A stretch of DNA of 64,000 nucleotides from Rubidibacter lacunae KORDI 51-2 (GTDB lineage: Bacteria > Cyanobacteriota > Cyanobacteriia > Cyanobacteriales > Rubidibacteraceae), in assembly GCF_000473895.1 (NCBI RefSeq), contig NZ_ASSJ01000049.1, positions 1 through 64,000 on the forward strand, in the 5' to 3' direction. This document shows positions 1 through 7,987 of this stretch, piece by piece (position 1 is the first letter of the stretch; the number at the start of each line of letters is the position of its first letter). The position numbers and the translations under genes were made by a program. The notes below the pieces were generated by a model. That model searched no databases. It saw only the letters and a list, made by a program, of their open reading frames with translations, and had not been told where the DNA came from.

Positions 1-2320
1 GGCCATCTGGGCTGTACGCCAAGGCAAAAACGGTACCGGAATGCCCCTCAAGACGGTTCTTCTCTCGATATTGCCCAGCGAGTAGATCCAGAAATAGTCG
101 TCTGGAAAGCCGCAAGGTTGGAGCAAAAGGACGATCTGACGTACGGATTAGTTGACCGGCCCGCGTCGCGATCGCCAGTGCCTCCAGGTGATTGTTTGCA
201 TTGTGCAGCGCGCGCGCTTTCAAAACCGATGACCCAACGCTCAGAAACCGAACGGCTGAAGGACCCAGGATGATTGTAATCGCAATACCTACTGCCCCAA
301 GTACGGCGGCCGCTCGCCGCTGCGTTCGGTTACGCGCCAGTTGACTGTCAGGGAATAGGCGGAATAGCTGCTCCGGCGCTTCGACCGCCAGGGAAGACCT
401 CCCGCGCATGAAGTCCAGAAACATATGGTCCCGGTAAGGAGAGGCTGCAGGTGAACGGCGCGAAAGCAGCCGCAGCAGAGGATTCGCTAGTTGACTTAGC
501 TGACGTTGATGCTGGCGAGCGATCTCGATCTCGAACGTGCTCGAGTCACCATTAGTTGCTGTAACCAGAAGAGCTTGGAAAGCAGAGCGAATCGACTGCT
601 CCTGTTTGGGAGTCAGCATGGCAACTAAATAATTTCTCAGCCAGTCCGGAATGTATCCATAACGAAACCACGGTAACCGGGCTAGATCTTGCACGGAAGC
701 TTCCTTAAGAAGAGACTGCCCGCTCCCGATGGTCAGCTGGTTGCCCAAGAACAGCGTAATTGGCCAGCGAACCTCCGGGAAAACTGCGCAAGCACAAAGC
801 CAGTAGAAACCGTGCTCCCCCAGATACTCTTTGAGCGCGAGGAGCAGTTCAGAAACTGACTCAGAAGAGGGTGAATTGCGAGCGATCCACCGTCGAGGAC
901 TGGAAAGCAATGCCTCTGGCAAAGCAGACCCGTCCTCCCCTTCATCAACAATGTAAGTCGCACTGTCTTCTCGCAAGAGCTGCCCCAACAATCGAAAACT
1001 CTGCATCGTCATCGGCAACACAACAAGCTGTGAGGAAAGCAACCACTCTGCCTGTTTCCAAGCTTTAATAGGTTTCTGGGTTAAAACGACCGGCTTTTGC
1101 CAGCGTGAATGCAACTGCTCGACCCATGTCTCCAGCTCGCCTGTCTGGGAATTGAAGAAATTCTCGGCATCAGAGATAACGACGAGCTGATAATCGCCAT
1201 ATTGAGGGGGCATACCTTGCAGCCGTAGCGGTTTCGTTGCAGCTTTGGAAGCGTAACAAACCCGAGGGTCGCCGTCGAAAAAGTAGAGTGTAATGTAAAC
1301 GCCGTTCTTCTGCAGTTGCGAGAGCGTCGCTTCGACGAGTTGAGCTTGGTGGTCGCGAAAATTGATGCGATCGACTAGAAACAAGTATTCAGGCATGACC
1401 TGCCGGTACTTGTAAATCGGAGTCAACCACCCACCCTGTTGCAACGAAATGCGAACTGTTCTGGCAACATCGAGCACATTTCCTTGTTGGCGAATCCGAC
1501 ATCTGAGTTGCTGAGAGGTATGAAGCAACTGCGGCGGCTTGAACAAAGGAGCTTCGAGTTCCTGAATCGAAATCGCATGCAGCTCCGGGTTGCTGGTGGT
1601 TCCTCGGCGCTGGAGAAACAAACGAGCCCGCCATCGCCACCACAGCTTCCACACCGGGATAACTCCGAGTGCGATCGTCAAAGAGGCAACGAGCAAGATG
1701 TCCCATTCGAGCAGAACATACACTGGTGGCGGCGGTGGAAGAGGGTCGAATGTCGTCTCGGTCTCAGGGACTGTTGATGGCAGGGTGGGTTGTTCGGGAG
1801 GATTGGGTGCCTCCGCCTCCGGAGGTGCTACTCCTGAGGGACCCTCCGAAGACGGTTCTAAAGGGGATGGCTCAGGTTCCTGTTTTGGAAACTGGACCAA
1901 AAGAACAGCCGCCGGAACCAGGATCGCCAAACCCACTGCCAATCTGAAAGCTATCAAAGCTTGCTTGATGCGCCGCGATCGCGTCGCCAGCTCATCTAGT
2001 TCGGCTGAAAGTTCCCCAACTACACGCTCTGGGGAAGCAGGTGCGGGATGCTGCTGCGGCAACAAGCCGACCCACTGGTCGAATCGGGTTGGAAAATCCT
2101 GCTGATCCTCGGGCGAACAGCATAAGATTGGTCCGAGCAGAGACCGCAGTCGAGACAGCTCGCGCAATTCACCCCTGGCAGTGAGTGTCAACAGCAGGTC
2201 GTGGACAGCAACGTACTGGGCAATGCCGATGTTGTACCCCGCTTCACGCAGCTCGTCAACAAACTGCGTGAGCCGATCGGGAGTTACTCCGCAGGGTTCG
2301 TCGAACGTTCCTCGAACCAT
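1..2320 (-). CDS. Large membrane protein with CoxE/SAV_2336-like N-terminal region, entering a WD40 propeller (partial)
   Basis: The reading frame is open from an ATG at 2320 to the left edge, at least 773 residues, so the gene is cut by the window. The first 90 residues resemble the adaptor region that starts many MoxR-linked proteins: a helix pair around GYNIGIAQY, then LLGPILCCSPEDQQDF. A membrane segment follows at about 122-144, then a Pro/Glu-rich linker, a second membrane segment at about 190-215, and a third shortly before the edge. The last visible residues, LEGHSGTVFALAYSPDG, are the start of a WD40 blade, so a propeller should lie outside. The start overlaps the MoxR gene by 37 nt, implying translational coupling. 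By inference it is the sensor or scaffold partner of that ATPase. No vWA domain is visible. Confidence 0.8.
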   Translation of the reverse strand, partial: MVRGTFDEPCGVTPDRLTQFVDELREAGYNIGIAQYVAVHDLLLTLTARGELRELSRLRSLLGPILCCSPEDQQDFPTRFDQWVGLLPQQHPAPASPERVVGELSAELDELATRSRRIKQALIAFRLAVGLAILVPAAVLLVQFPKQEPEPSPLEPSSEGPSGVAPPEAEAPNPPEQPTLPSTVPETETTFDPLPPPPPVYVLLEWDILLVASLTIALGVIPVWKLWWRWRARLFLQRRGTTSNPELHAISIQELEAPLFKPPQLLHTSQQLRCRIRQQGNVLDVARTVRISLQQGGWLTPIYKYRQVMPEYLFLVDRINFRDHQAQLVEATLSQLQKNGVYITLYFFDGDPRVCYASKAATKPLRLQGMPPQYGDYQLVVISDAENFFNSQTGELETWVEQLHSRWQKPVVLTQKPIKAWKQAEWLLSSQLVVLPMTMQSFRLLGQLLREDSATYIVDEGEDGSALPEALLSSPRRWIARNSPSSESVSELLLALKEYLGEHGFYWLCACAVFPEVRWPITLFLGNQLTIGSGQSLLKEASVQDLARLPWFRYGYIPDWLRNYLVAMLTPKQEQSIRSAFQALLVTATNGDSSTFEIEIARQHQRQLSQLANPLLRLLSRRSPAASPYRDHMFLDFMRGRSSLAVEAPEQLFRLFPDSQLARNRTQRRAAAVLGAVGIAITIILGPSAVRFLSVGSSVLKARALHNANNHLEALAIATRAGQLIRTSDRPFAPTLRLSRRLFLDLLAGQYREKNRLEGHSGTVFALAYSPDG

Positions 2321-3306
2321 CGTTTCACCATAGCCTGGGCTTTAGGTTGATCTTCAGCCGTTTTGACGAGACTGCCAAGGGTTCGCGTAACGACATCTAA
2401 GTTGGTCATGGGATTGCCTACTTCCCCTGCGAAACCCCGCAGGCTGATGAGCCATCCCAGGAGTTCGGCTGTAGAGGGTTTCTTCCGCAGCCCGACTGAA
2501 GGCGACCGTAAGCGGTGAAACAAATTCAGTGCTGCTTGCAAGAACCCGTCGGAACCGTCGGTGTGCAGACCGAGGTGGCAGGCAACGATTTCTGCAAGGC
2601 GATCGGGCCCGGGGAAGGGTATGTTGTAGTAGATACAGCGCCGCAGGAAGGCATCGGGTAAATCTTTTTCCGAATTGCTCGTTACGATAATGACAGGCTG
2701 CAAAGCTGGATCGGCCTCGACCTTGACATTCCCCAACTCTGGAACTCGAAAATAAAGCTGGTCCAGCTCATTCAGTAAGTCGTTCGGGAAGTCGCGCGGA
2801 GCTTTATCGACTTCGTCAATGAGTACGACGGAGCGTTGCTTCTCACTATGCAGAGAATCAGGCGGCATCAAGTGCCGCACTTCCTCGGGTTCCTTCGTTC
2901 GCAAAATCGCGATTCCGAGCGCACGGTAAGTGATATAGTCCAGAGCGTTCCCGGACTTTAACCCGCTCTGCACGTCTTGGAACTGCCTCAATGCATCGTA
3001 AGTGTAAAACAGGTCACGGGCGATGCTATCCGACTTCGTTTCGAACTTGAACGGGGACGCAAAGCCCAGTTCCCAAGACAGACTGTAGGCAAATTGACTT
3101 TTGCCAGTGCCAGGTTCTCCTGTGAGCAGCAGTGGCTGACCTAGCAGCAGGGCGACATTACAGGCATCCCGGAGTGCGGAATCGGCTATGTAGCTTTCAG
3201 GTTTGACCAGTTGAGATCGCTGGGGAACGGGCAATTCGGCAGGTGTTTCGTGTCGTCGACCGCTGCCATCTCCACGATAAATAGAAAGCTCCACTGCCAC
3301 TCTCAA
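2284..3306 (-). CDS. MoxR-family AAA+ ATPase (left conflict locus)
   Basis: The protein has 340 residues. Walker A GEPGTGKS is at 63-70 and Walker B VLIDEVDKA at about 161-169. A sensor-1 segment (PVIIVTSNSEKDLPDAFLRR) follows. These place it in the MoxR group of AAA+ ATPases, which remodel or activate partner proteins, usually with a vWA-type partner. It lies in a four-gene minus-strand run: helical motif protein, iSTAND protein, this ATPase, then the large WD40 protein whose start lies within its 3' end. It has the same architecture as the ATPase at 29441-30445, but the two are clearly diverged. The family is secure; the client protein is inferred from position only. Confidence 0.9.
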   Translation of the reverse strand: MRVAVELSIYRGDGSGRRHETPAELPVPQRSQLVKPESYIADSALRDACNVALLLGQPLLLTGEPGTGKSQFAYSLSWELGFASPFKFETKSDSIARDLFYTYDALRQFQDVQSGLKSGNALDYITYRALGIAILRTKEPEEVRHLMPPDSLHSEKQRSVVLIDEVDKAPRDFPNDLLNELDQLYFRVPELGNVKVEADPALQPVIIVTSNSEKDLPDAFLRRCIYYNIPFPGPDRLAEIVACHLGLHTDGSDGFLQAALNLFHRLRSPSVGLRKKPSTAELLGWLISLRGFAGEVGNPMTNLDVVTRTLGSLVKTAEDQPKAQAMVKRWFEERSTNPAE

Positions 3307-3315
3307 CCTTGAAAT

Positions 3316-4437
3316 CTACAACTGCTTCAAAAAGCCAGCCAAACGGTCGCCTACTTCCCGCATCGACATCTTATCGGACGCCGTTTGCTTTTCCCACTCT
3401 TCAAACATCCTCTGAATTTCGCCGAGGAGCCTCTCCTTTTCTAGCTCAGCTCTCTTGATAAAGGTGGCCGTATCATCACTGCGTGCCCAGTCTTGAACGT
3501 GAGACTGTGTCAAATCTTCCAGTTCGGGAAGAACAACAGCAGTGAGTCGGGTGCATTGCGTTGGGACCAGCGTTTTGAGCTGAGTGCGAATCTTCCCATT
3601 GAGCTTCCGGTAGCGGCGGCATTTCAAAAAACGCCGCAGCGTTGAAAAGGGTCGCAGGATCCACTCCCCGAAACCGTTCCAGTGTTGTTCGCGTTGATAT
3701 CCAATACACGCACAGACAAGGACAAGGCGACCGCCGAGCAAATCCGGCCAATTCTGCCAAAAATCTATCAGCGCCGGCAACAGAGTTTTGGAATTCGGTC
3801 GCTCCCAGTCTTCTGTATTAAGATGCGTGTGCATGACAACTGGACCGGGAAAATCTGCCAAGGTCTGGTTGACATATTCAATGGACGCCAAGCTATCGTC
3901 AGCGATCGCGTTTGCCAGTTCAGTACGAAGGCGTTCGTGCAACTGCTGTGGGTGTTTCCCGCCAGACGGCCATACTATATGGCGAGTCTTGACTGCCACA
4001 TCTAATCCGACGGAGAGTGACTTTAGGAGTCTCGGCAAAGACACCTGGCACAATCGGTCCAGGAACGCGTCATGTGCTTGATTCTCGTCTCCGTGGATGA
4101 AGCACAGAAGCGGGCGGGTAGGATTTTGGGTAAGTTTTTCTTGAACCGCCTGTTTTAGAACATATTCTTGGTCGTTCCGGTCGGCAAGGTAGGGCAGAAG
4201 GGGAGGAATCAAACGCTCGGAACGTGCATCTCGGCCAGGGGGCGCGGTGCTGCCGCTGCCGATCAGGTAGATGACACCTCCGCTAGAACATCGAAAGCTA
4301 TCCCTGCCAATGCTCACGACCTCACCATCACGAACCTGACCGATTGCTTGTCCCTCGTTGCGCTCGATGCCCTGAGAAACCACATTGGCTTCCCTGAGTT
4401 CCCTAGAGCGCAAATCCTGAGGCTGGGTCATCACCAA
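3316..4437 (-). CDS. Inactive-STAND (iSTAND)-like protein with N-terminal amyloid-like motif
   Basis: The protein has 373 residues. Residues 27-44 carry the short motif NEGQAIGQVRDGEVVSIG. From about residue 80 the sequence PYLADRNDQEYVL, then a strand leading to LCFIHGDENQAHD, matches the start of inactive STAND NTPase domains: the P-loop position is kept but its glycine and lysine residues are lost. The C-terminus is charged and helical. The N-terminal motif aligns with the C-terminal motif of the protein encoded immediately upstream (4470-4919), with 10 of 18 identities by eye. That is the arrangement known for bacterial amyloid signalling pairs. The gap to the upstream gene is 32 bp and the MoxR gene follows after 9 bp. 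The iSTAND assignment is from pattern recognition, not a profile search. Confidence 0.7.
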   Translation of the reverse strand: MVMTQPQDLRSRELREANVVSQGIERNEGQAIGQVRDGEVVSIGRDSFRCSSGGVIYLIGSGSTAPPGRDARSERLIPPLLPYLADRNDQEYVLKQAVQEKLTQNPTRPLLCFIHGDENQAHDAFLDRLCQVSLPRLLKSLSVGLDVAVKTRHIVWPSGGKHPQQLHERLRTELANAIADDSLASIEYVNQTLADFPGPVVMHTHLNTEDWERPNSKTLLPALIDFWQNWPDLLGGRLVLVCACIGYQREQHWNGFGEWILRPFSTLRRFLKCRRYRKLNGKIRTQLKTLVPTQCTRLTAVVLPELEDLTQSHVQDWARSDDTATFIKRAELEKERLLGEIQRMFEEWEKQTASDKMSMREVGDRLAGFLKQL

Positions 4438-4469
4438 GTATTTTTGCTAGAAGAAACTGCGTCTTGCAA

Positions 4470-4919
4470 TCAGAGCTCGGAATTCCTATTGGTGGCATCA
4501 ATACTACCAATAATTTTGGCCTCGCCGCCAGACATCTGGCCGATAACCTGTCCTTGGTTTGTTTTAATCGTTTGTTGCACGTAACTGCTCGCTGCTTTTT
4601 GACCAGCATCTTCTAAAATCTCGGCGATTTCGACAGCTAATCCTGGTTTCTTCTCAAAGATAGACTTCAACTCTTTACTGAGGTCCTCTCTCAAAGTAAG
4701 ACTATCGGGCTTGACAGCCAACTTCTCTGCAGCAACCTTAGCAGCAGGCTTTAATTGCACATCCGATCGCAACCTTATCCAGATTCCCTTTGCTTTTTCC
4801 CAAGTATCCTCACCCAACCTTGACGCCGCTTTGTTTAACGCAGGCGCACCGACTTTCTCCAAAAGAAAAGGCAGGCAAGGTGACAAAAATGCGACAAGTT
4901 CGGCAACATTTAAAAACAT
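4470..4919 (-). CDS. Small helical protein with C-terminal RHIM/BASS-like amyloid motif
   Basis: The protein has 149 residues and is first in the left operon. Residues 1-25 are hydrophobic (VAELVAFLSPCLPFLLEKV). The region to about 115 is predicted all-helical and charged. The tail at 121-140 reads NQGQVIGQMSGGEAKIIGSI, with the N-x-G-Q-x-I-G-Q pattern of RHIM-like bacterial amyloid signalling sequences. The same pattern begins the next protein. In known systems one partner is an NTPase-type receptor with the motif at its N-terminus, and the other an effector with the motif at its C-terminus. The helical part could be a Bell/HeLo-like membrane-active domain, but I cannot confirm this by eye. 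The effector role is inference. Confidence 0.7.
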   Translation of the reverse strand: MFLNVAELVAFLSPCLPFLLEKVGAPALNKAASRLGEDTWEKAKGIWIRLRSDVQLKPAAKVAAEKLAVKPDSLTLREDLSKELKSIFEKKPGLAVEIAEILEDAGQKAASSYVQQTIKTNQGQVIGQMSGGEAKIIGSIDATNRNSEL

Positions 4920-5462
4920 TTTAATTGATGAAAACTTGATTTTCTAAAGTAGTTGTCAATACTTGCTAAGTGGCTTGTGGCGATTCTCACTCATATTGAG
5001 TATGCAGGACATGCCGTCCACAGGAGTTCGGGGCTTCATCTGTACCCCACCTAGAGCGGGGTAGTCCATATTTAAAGGGAAATTACAATAATCCATAATT
5101 TTGTTATGAGACTGTTAAACCTAGAGTTTTTGAGGCACTCGAACTTCCTGCTCAAGCCAGGTTGGCGATAGCCAAAACCCTTTAGTGCCAGTGCTGAGAA
5201 AGTGAAGTCCAAGTCGAGTAAATAAATCCCTGCTAAAACTAGCTCGGAGACCTTGGAAGCTGATAGCTATCATCTAACATAGCTGCTGCCGCGAAACTTC
5301 GACACAGTAAACTTCTTGAATTCAATAAATCGATAATAACTGAGGAGCGATACTTTAGCCAGGCTGCTTTGCCATCCACGGACAGCACACGACTTGGAGG
5401 TTTAGCTGGCAGAAGAGTCAGAAAACTGGGATGCTAGGATTCTGTCTAGGCAGGTTCCCGCG
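4920..5462. other. Non-coding gap upstream of left conflict operon
   Basis: No convincing gene is seen in these 540 bases. The sequence is more AT-rich than its surroundings. A GC-rich segment at about 5010-5065 can form small hairpins (GGGGCTTCATCTGTACCCC), which resembles the structured ends of IS200/IS605 elements, but no tnpA or tnpB remnant adjoins it. The promoter of the minus-strand operon starting at 4919 should lie here. A TTGACA-like -35 is not clear enough to mark. Confidence 0.4.
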
Positions 5463-5877
5463 ATGTTGCCCTTGGTTGAAGTCCCCGCTAGCATCCAGTC
5501 CGTCCTCGCCTCTTACCGACACGTCTTCCATCGCGATGCGGGCTTCGCTCATTTCAGTCGCCACCTGACCGGTCTGTTGCTGTGCGAGAACAAAACCCTC
5601 CAGGGGATTCACCACCAATGGCTGTTGCCTGCCGAAGCTGCCATTAGTTGTCGCACGATACACGCAGCTGTTTTTGAAGCCAACTGGAGCCGCGACCAGT
5701 TGATGCAAACCCATCGCCAGGTCGTGTCTCGACATTATCGCGGTCGCGGTCGCGCGGTTATCTCTCTGGACTAGAACCTATCTCATCACGAACGCTCCGA
5801 GCACATCTTCGGAGTCAAACGTGGCTACGATTATGTGAACCGTTGCCCCAGTCACCACCAAACTGTCACCACAACCT
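5463..5877 (+). pseudogene. N-terminal fragment of a DDE transposase with in-frame TAG
   Basis: Translation gives MLPLVEVPASIQSVL, then a segment with FSRHLTGLLLCENKTLQGIH and AAVFEANWSRDQL. This matches the N-terminus of cyanobacterial IS4/IS701-type DDE transposases. Codon 104 is TAG (5772-5774). The same frame continues beyond it with NLSHHERSEHIFGVKRGYDY, also transposase-like, up to about 5877. There it fuses to an unrelated gene fragment. A tryptophan codon (TGG to TAG) is the likely ancestral state. Only roughly the first third of a normal transposase remains, and no terminal inverted repeats were identified. It is a dead IS remnant. Confidence 0.7.
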
Positions 5878-6019
5878 GGTACAGCATCTGAGCATCCACA
5901 CGGCAGCGGACGGGTGGGCCAAGGCCTGTCTGGAGGAGTTGCAGCGGGAGGCGCGACCGATAGTGGTGTGCGATCGCGGTGGTAAGCGATCGCTTTACGC
6001 GCGCGGCGACCTGAACTGA
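5878..6019 (+). pseudogene. Truncated paralogue of the small protein at 33547-33741
   Basis: The frame reads HNLVQHLSIHTAADGWAKAC, then LEELQREARPIVVCDRGG, and stops at 6017-6019. The intact gene at 33547-33741 (minus) encodes HNLVRHLSVHTTADGWAKTC followed by LEELQREARRVLVCDRSW, so the two are paralogues. Here the 5' end has been replaced by transposase sequence, with the junction near 5870-5880, leaving no start codon. The function of the family is unknown to me. Its presence next to a methyltransferase fragment repeats the gene content of the right-hand module. Confidence 0.7.
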
Positions 6020-6202
6020 GGGGTGTCACCAGACGCCTTGTCCCGCGACCCTGAAGTGCAGTCATGGCAAGGGGTTGAGTCGCAGTACACTCGCAACTAT
6101 GTCGCAATAGCTGTCCAGTTACCTCAAGTTCTTTCTGGGTCTGGGTTTGGGGTCATCGGACGGGGCTCTCTGAATGCGGGCGATCGCGTCCGAACACGGG
6201 TG

Positions 6203-6364
6203 ATGACGGAAGAACCTTTGAACCAGCTCGACCTCTGCTCGGGGGTGGGTGTGGGCTTCCCGTTTGCCGCACTCCAGCTCGGCGGGTTCCGGTTCGTCTG
6301 GCTCTGCGAGTGCGATGACTACTGCCGTGATACTCTCGCCAAGCGCTTTCCTGGGGTTGCGATT
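6203..6364 (+). pseudogene. 5' fragment of a C5-cytosine DNA methyltransferase
   Basis: From an ATG at 6203 the translation includes LDLCSGVGVGFPFAALQLGG, the SAM-binding motif I region of C5 cytosine methyltransferases, followed by CECDDYCRDTLAKRFPGVAI. The copy at 37245 has LDLCSGVGAGFPFAALQFGS in the same place. Homology ends near 6364, and the rest of the enzyme, including the PCQ catalytic motif, is missing. The open frame runs on to 6562 but without methyltransferase features. It is a non-functional fragment. Confidence 0.75.
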
Positions 6365-6489
6365 GCGAATTGGTCAACTATGCAGGAAATGCGGAGACTG
6401 GCGAGTACCAACCGAGAACGAGTGTGCTCGCAAGCGGGTTGTACGATTGGAGTACGAGTGAGAAGCACACCACTACGGAGGTGCGCGGC

Positions 6490-6756
6490 ATGGTTACTGC
6501 GAAAGCAAAAGGTTTTGAGAGCAGAGCCTACCCTGACTACGCGACTTGGAGAGCTGGGTTGACGGAGGACCCTAGCATCATGGGCGGCGAGCCAGTCTTT
6601 CCTAACTCTCGGCTGACGGCCTACCACATCGGTAGCATGCTGGACCACAGTCCTGGCGCTGCAACTGAGGCTGAGATTCTAGAGGACTACCCATTCTTGT
6701 CCGAGCAGGATCTGCGCTTTGCTCAGGTCTACGCCCGCTCCAATCCTCGTGCCTGA
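6490..6756 (+). CDS. DUF433 antitoxin-like protein
   Basis: The ATG at 6490 gives 88 residues. The segment DPSIMGGEPVFPNSRLTAYHIG followed by a D/E-rich helix (AEILEDYPFLSEQDLRFAQVYA) is the DUF433 pattern, a winged-HTH-like family that pairs with DUF5615 PIN-like proteins in VapBC-type modules. The next gene overlaps its stop codon and encodes that partner. The frame is open further upstream, but the sequence before 6490 is a methyltransferase remnant, so the internal ATG is preferred. The antitoxin and autorepressor role is from family knowledge. Confidence 0.8.
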   Translation: MVTAKAKGFESRAYPDYATWRAGLTEDPSIMGGEPVFPNSRLTAYHIGSMLDHSPGAATEAEILEDYPFLSEQDLRFAQVYARSNPRA

Positions 6757-7180
6757 AGCCACGGGAAGCCTCAAACTGCTGCTCGACGAGAACCTCTCTC
6801 CCAACATCGCTAAGACTCTCTGCGAAGAGGATCTGGTTGACGCGGTCTCAATCAGAAATCGCGGGCATTGCGGGCGCTCGGATCGCGAAGTTTGGGCTCT
6901 CGCATACAAAGAAGACAGAATTCTGGTAACCGCCAACGTTAAAGACTTTGAGGCGATCGCCCGAGCCTCCGAAGTTCACGGCGGGCTGATTCTCCTGCTC
7001 GATGCCGACCTGCGCCGCTCCGAACAGCTGGAGTCCCTCCGGATGGTGATTCCCCTGGTTCAGCGCGAGCTTGCCGAGGGCAGAGGAATGATTAACCGCG
7101 CCCTGTATTTTGGATGGCGCTCTGGCGAGCAGTACTTCTGGGAGATTCCCAGAGAGCAGGCTATCGACGAGTTTGCGTAG
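6749..7180 (+). CDS. DUF5615 PIN-like toxin
   Basis: The 143-residue protein starts with GTG at 6749, inside the end of the DUF433 gene; a TTG at 6719 is an alternative start. LKLLLDENLSP is the first acidic motif of the DUF5615 PIN-like fold. RNRGHCGRSDREVWALAYKE and ILVTANVKDFE supply the conserved serine/aspartate and the late aspartate. Family members are putative ribonuclease toxins neutralised by the DUF433 partner. The C-terminus (WEIPREQAIDEF) looks complete. The overlap supports coupled translation of the two genes. Confidence 0.8.
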   Translation: MPEATGSLKLLLDENLSPNIAKTLCEEDLVDAVSIRNRGHCGRSDREVWALAYKEDRILVTANVKDFEAIARASEVHGGLILLLDADLRRSEQLESLRMVIPLVQRELAEGRGMINRALYFGWRSGEQYFWEIPREQAIDEFA

Positions 7181-7193
7181 CGCGCGCGATCGC

Positions 7194-7331
7194 TTACCCC
7201 CGCCAAGTCAGCGCGATCGCTACCCCACCCAGCGCCAGCATCCAATAGCGCCACTGCCACAGCACGAGCGCCGCTGCCACCACCGCCACGACCAAGAGCG
7301 ATCGCGTCTTCAACCGCCGCGCCGCCAGCAT
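7194..7331 (-). CDS. 45-residue single-pass membrane protein
   Basis: The ATG overlaps the TAA of the upstream HTH gene (TAATG). The product is MLAARRLKTRSLLVVAVVAA followed by a hydrophobic stretch and ALGGVAIALTWRG. It has a basic N-terminus and about 25 hydrophobic residues, so one or two short membrane passes are expected. The coupled start and sensible hydrophobic pattern are the only support. The function is unknown. Confidence 0.45.
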   Translation of the reverse strand: MLAARRLKTRSLLVVAVVAAALVLWQWRYWMLALGGVAIALTWRG

Positions 7332-7894
7332 TACCGCGAGGAACCGCTCCAGCTCTGAATGTCCTGCGCGATCGCCTCCGCACTTCGGGACTTTGGGAGC
7401 GATTCTGCCTTTGCTTGCTCGACGGCCGCACGCAGGTCGTCAGGTAAATCATCATCGCTGAGGTTGGCTGCGATCGCGTACTTCGCCACCTCCACCCCGG
7501 CCTTCCACTCCTGTGCCGTGCGCACCAGGTGAGCAAATTGGCGATCGCGGTATCCGTTTCCGCTAAAGGCTTCACGAACGGATTCCTCCGGATGCACGAC
7601 AGCTTCCTCGGACACCGTTACGGAACGTTGCGCTTCCAGAAATCCCTCAATGGTGCCGCGATCGCAGTAGTACCGATGCAGCGAGTCGAGCTGTCGCACG
7701 TGCTCGGCCGTGAAGTAGGCGTGCCGCTGCCGATCCTTGCGCGCCCGGATATCCAGGTATTTCAGCCATTCGTAGAACGTCGTCTTGCCGATGCCGTACC
7801 GCTGTAGCAGCTCGCTCCGACGCGCCTGGGTAGGAAGTTCCATCGCTCTCAACCTGTTGGAAACCTCGCCGGATGTTGTACCGGACGAGTCCAT
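7331..7894 (-). CDS. HTH DNA-binding protein of cyanobacterial mobile elements
   Basis: The preferred start at 7894 gives 187 residues; the frame is open to 8125, and an ATG at 7957 is also possible. Residues around SELLQRYGIGKTTFYEWLKY form a clear helix-turn-helix, followed by a MerR-like wing (KDRQRHAYFTAEHVRQLDSL). The rest is helical and acidic. Similar small HTH proteins occur on cyanobacterial plasmids and integrative elements. It diverges from the gene at 7988, so it could regulate the shared intergenic region. No effector-binding domain is apparent. Confidence 0.6.
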   Translation of the reverse strand: MDSSGTTSGEVSNRLRAMELPTQARRSELLQRYGIGKTTFYEWLKYLDIRARKDRQRHAYFTAEHVRQLDSLHRYYCDRGTIEGFLEAQRSVTVSEEAVVHPEESVREAFSGNGYRDRQFAHLVRTAQEWKAGVEVAKYAIAANLSDDDLPDDLRAAVEQAKAESLPKSRSAEAIAQDIQSWSGSSR

Positions 7895-7987
7895 TCTAGT
7901 ACCGACGTACGCATCGCGTTCCGATTGGCTGCGGAATCTCAAGGACTGCTCCAGCATTGGTTTGTTCGAGCACAGGTAGCTGTTGCG

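Noticed and set aside
5010-5065. IS200/IS605 end
   Set aside because: Hairpins are suggestive, but there is no tnpA/tnpB remnant beside them.
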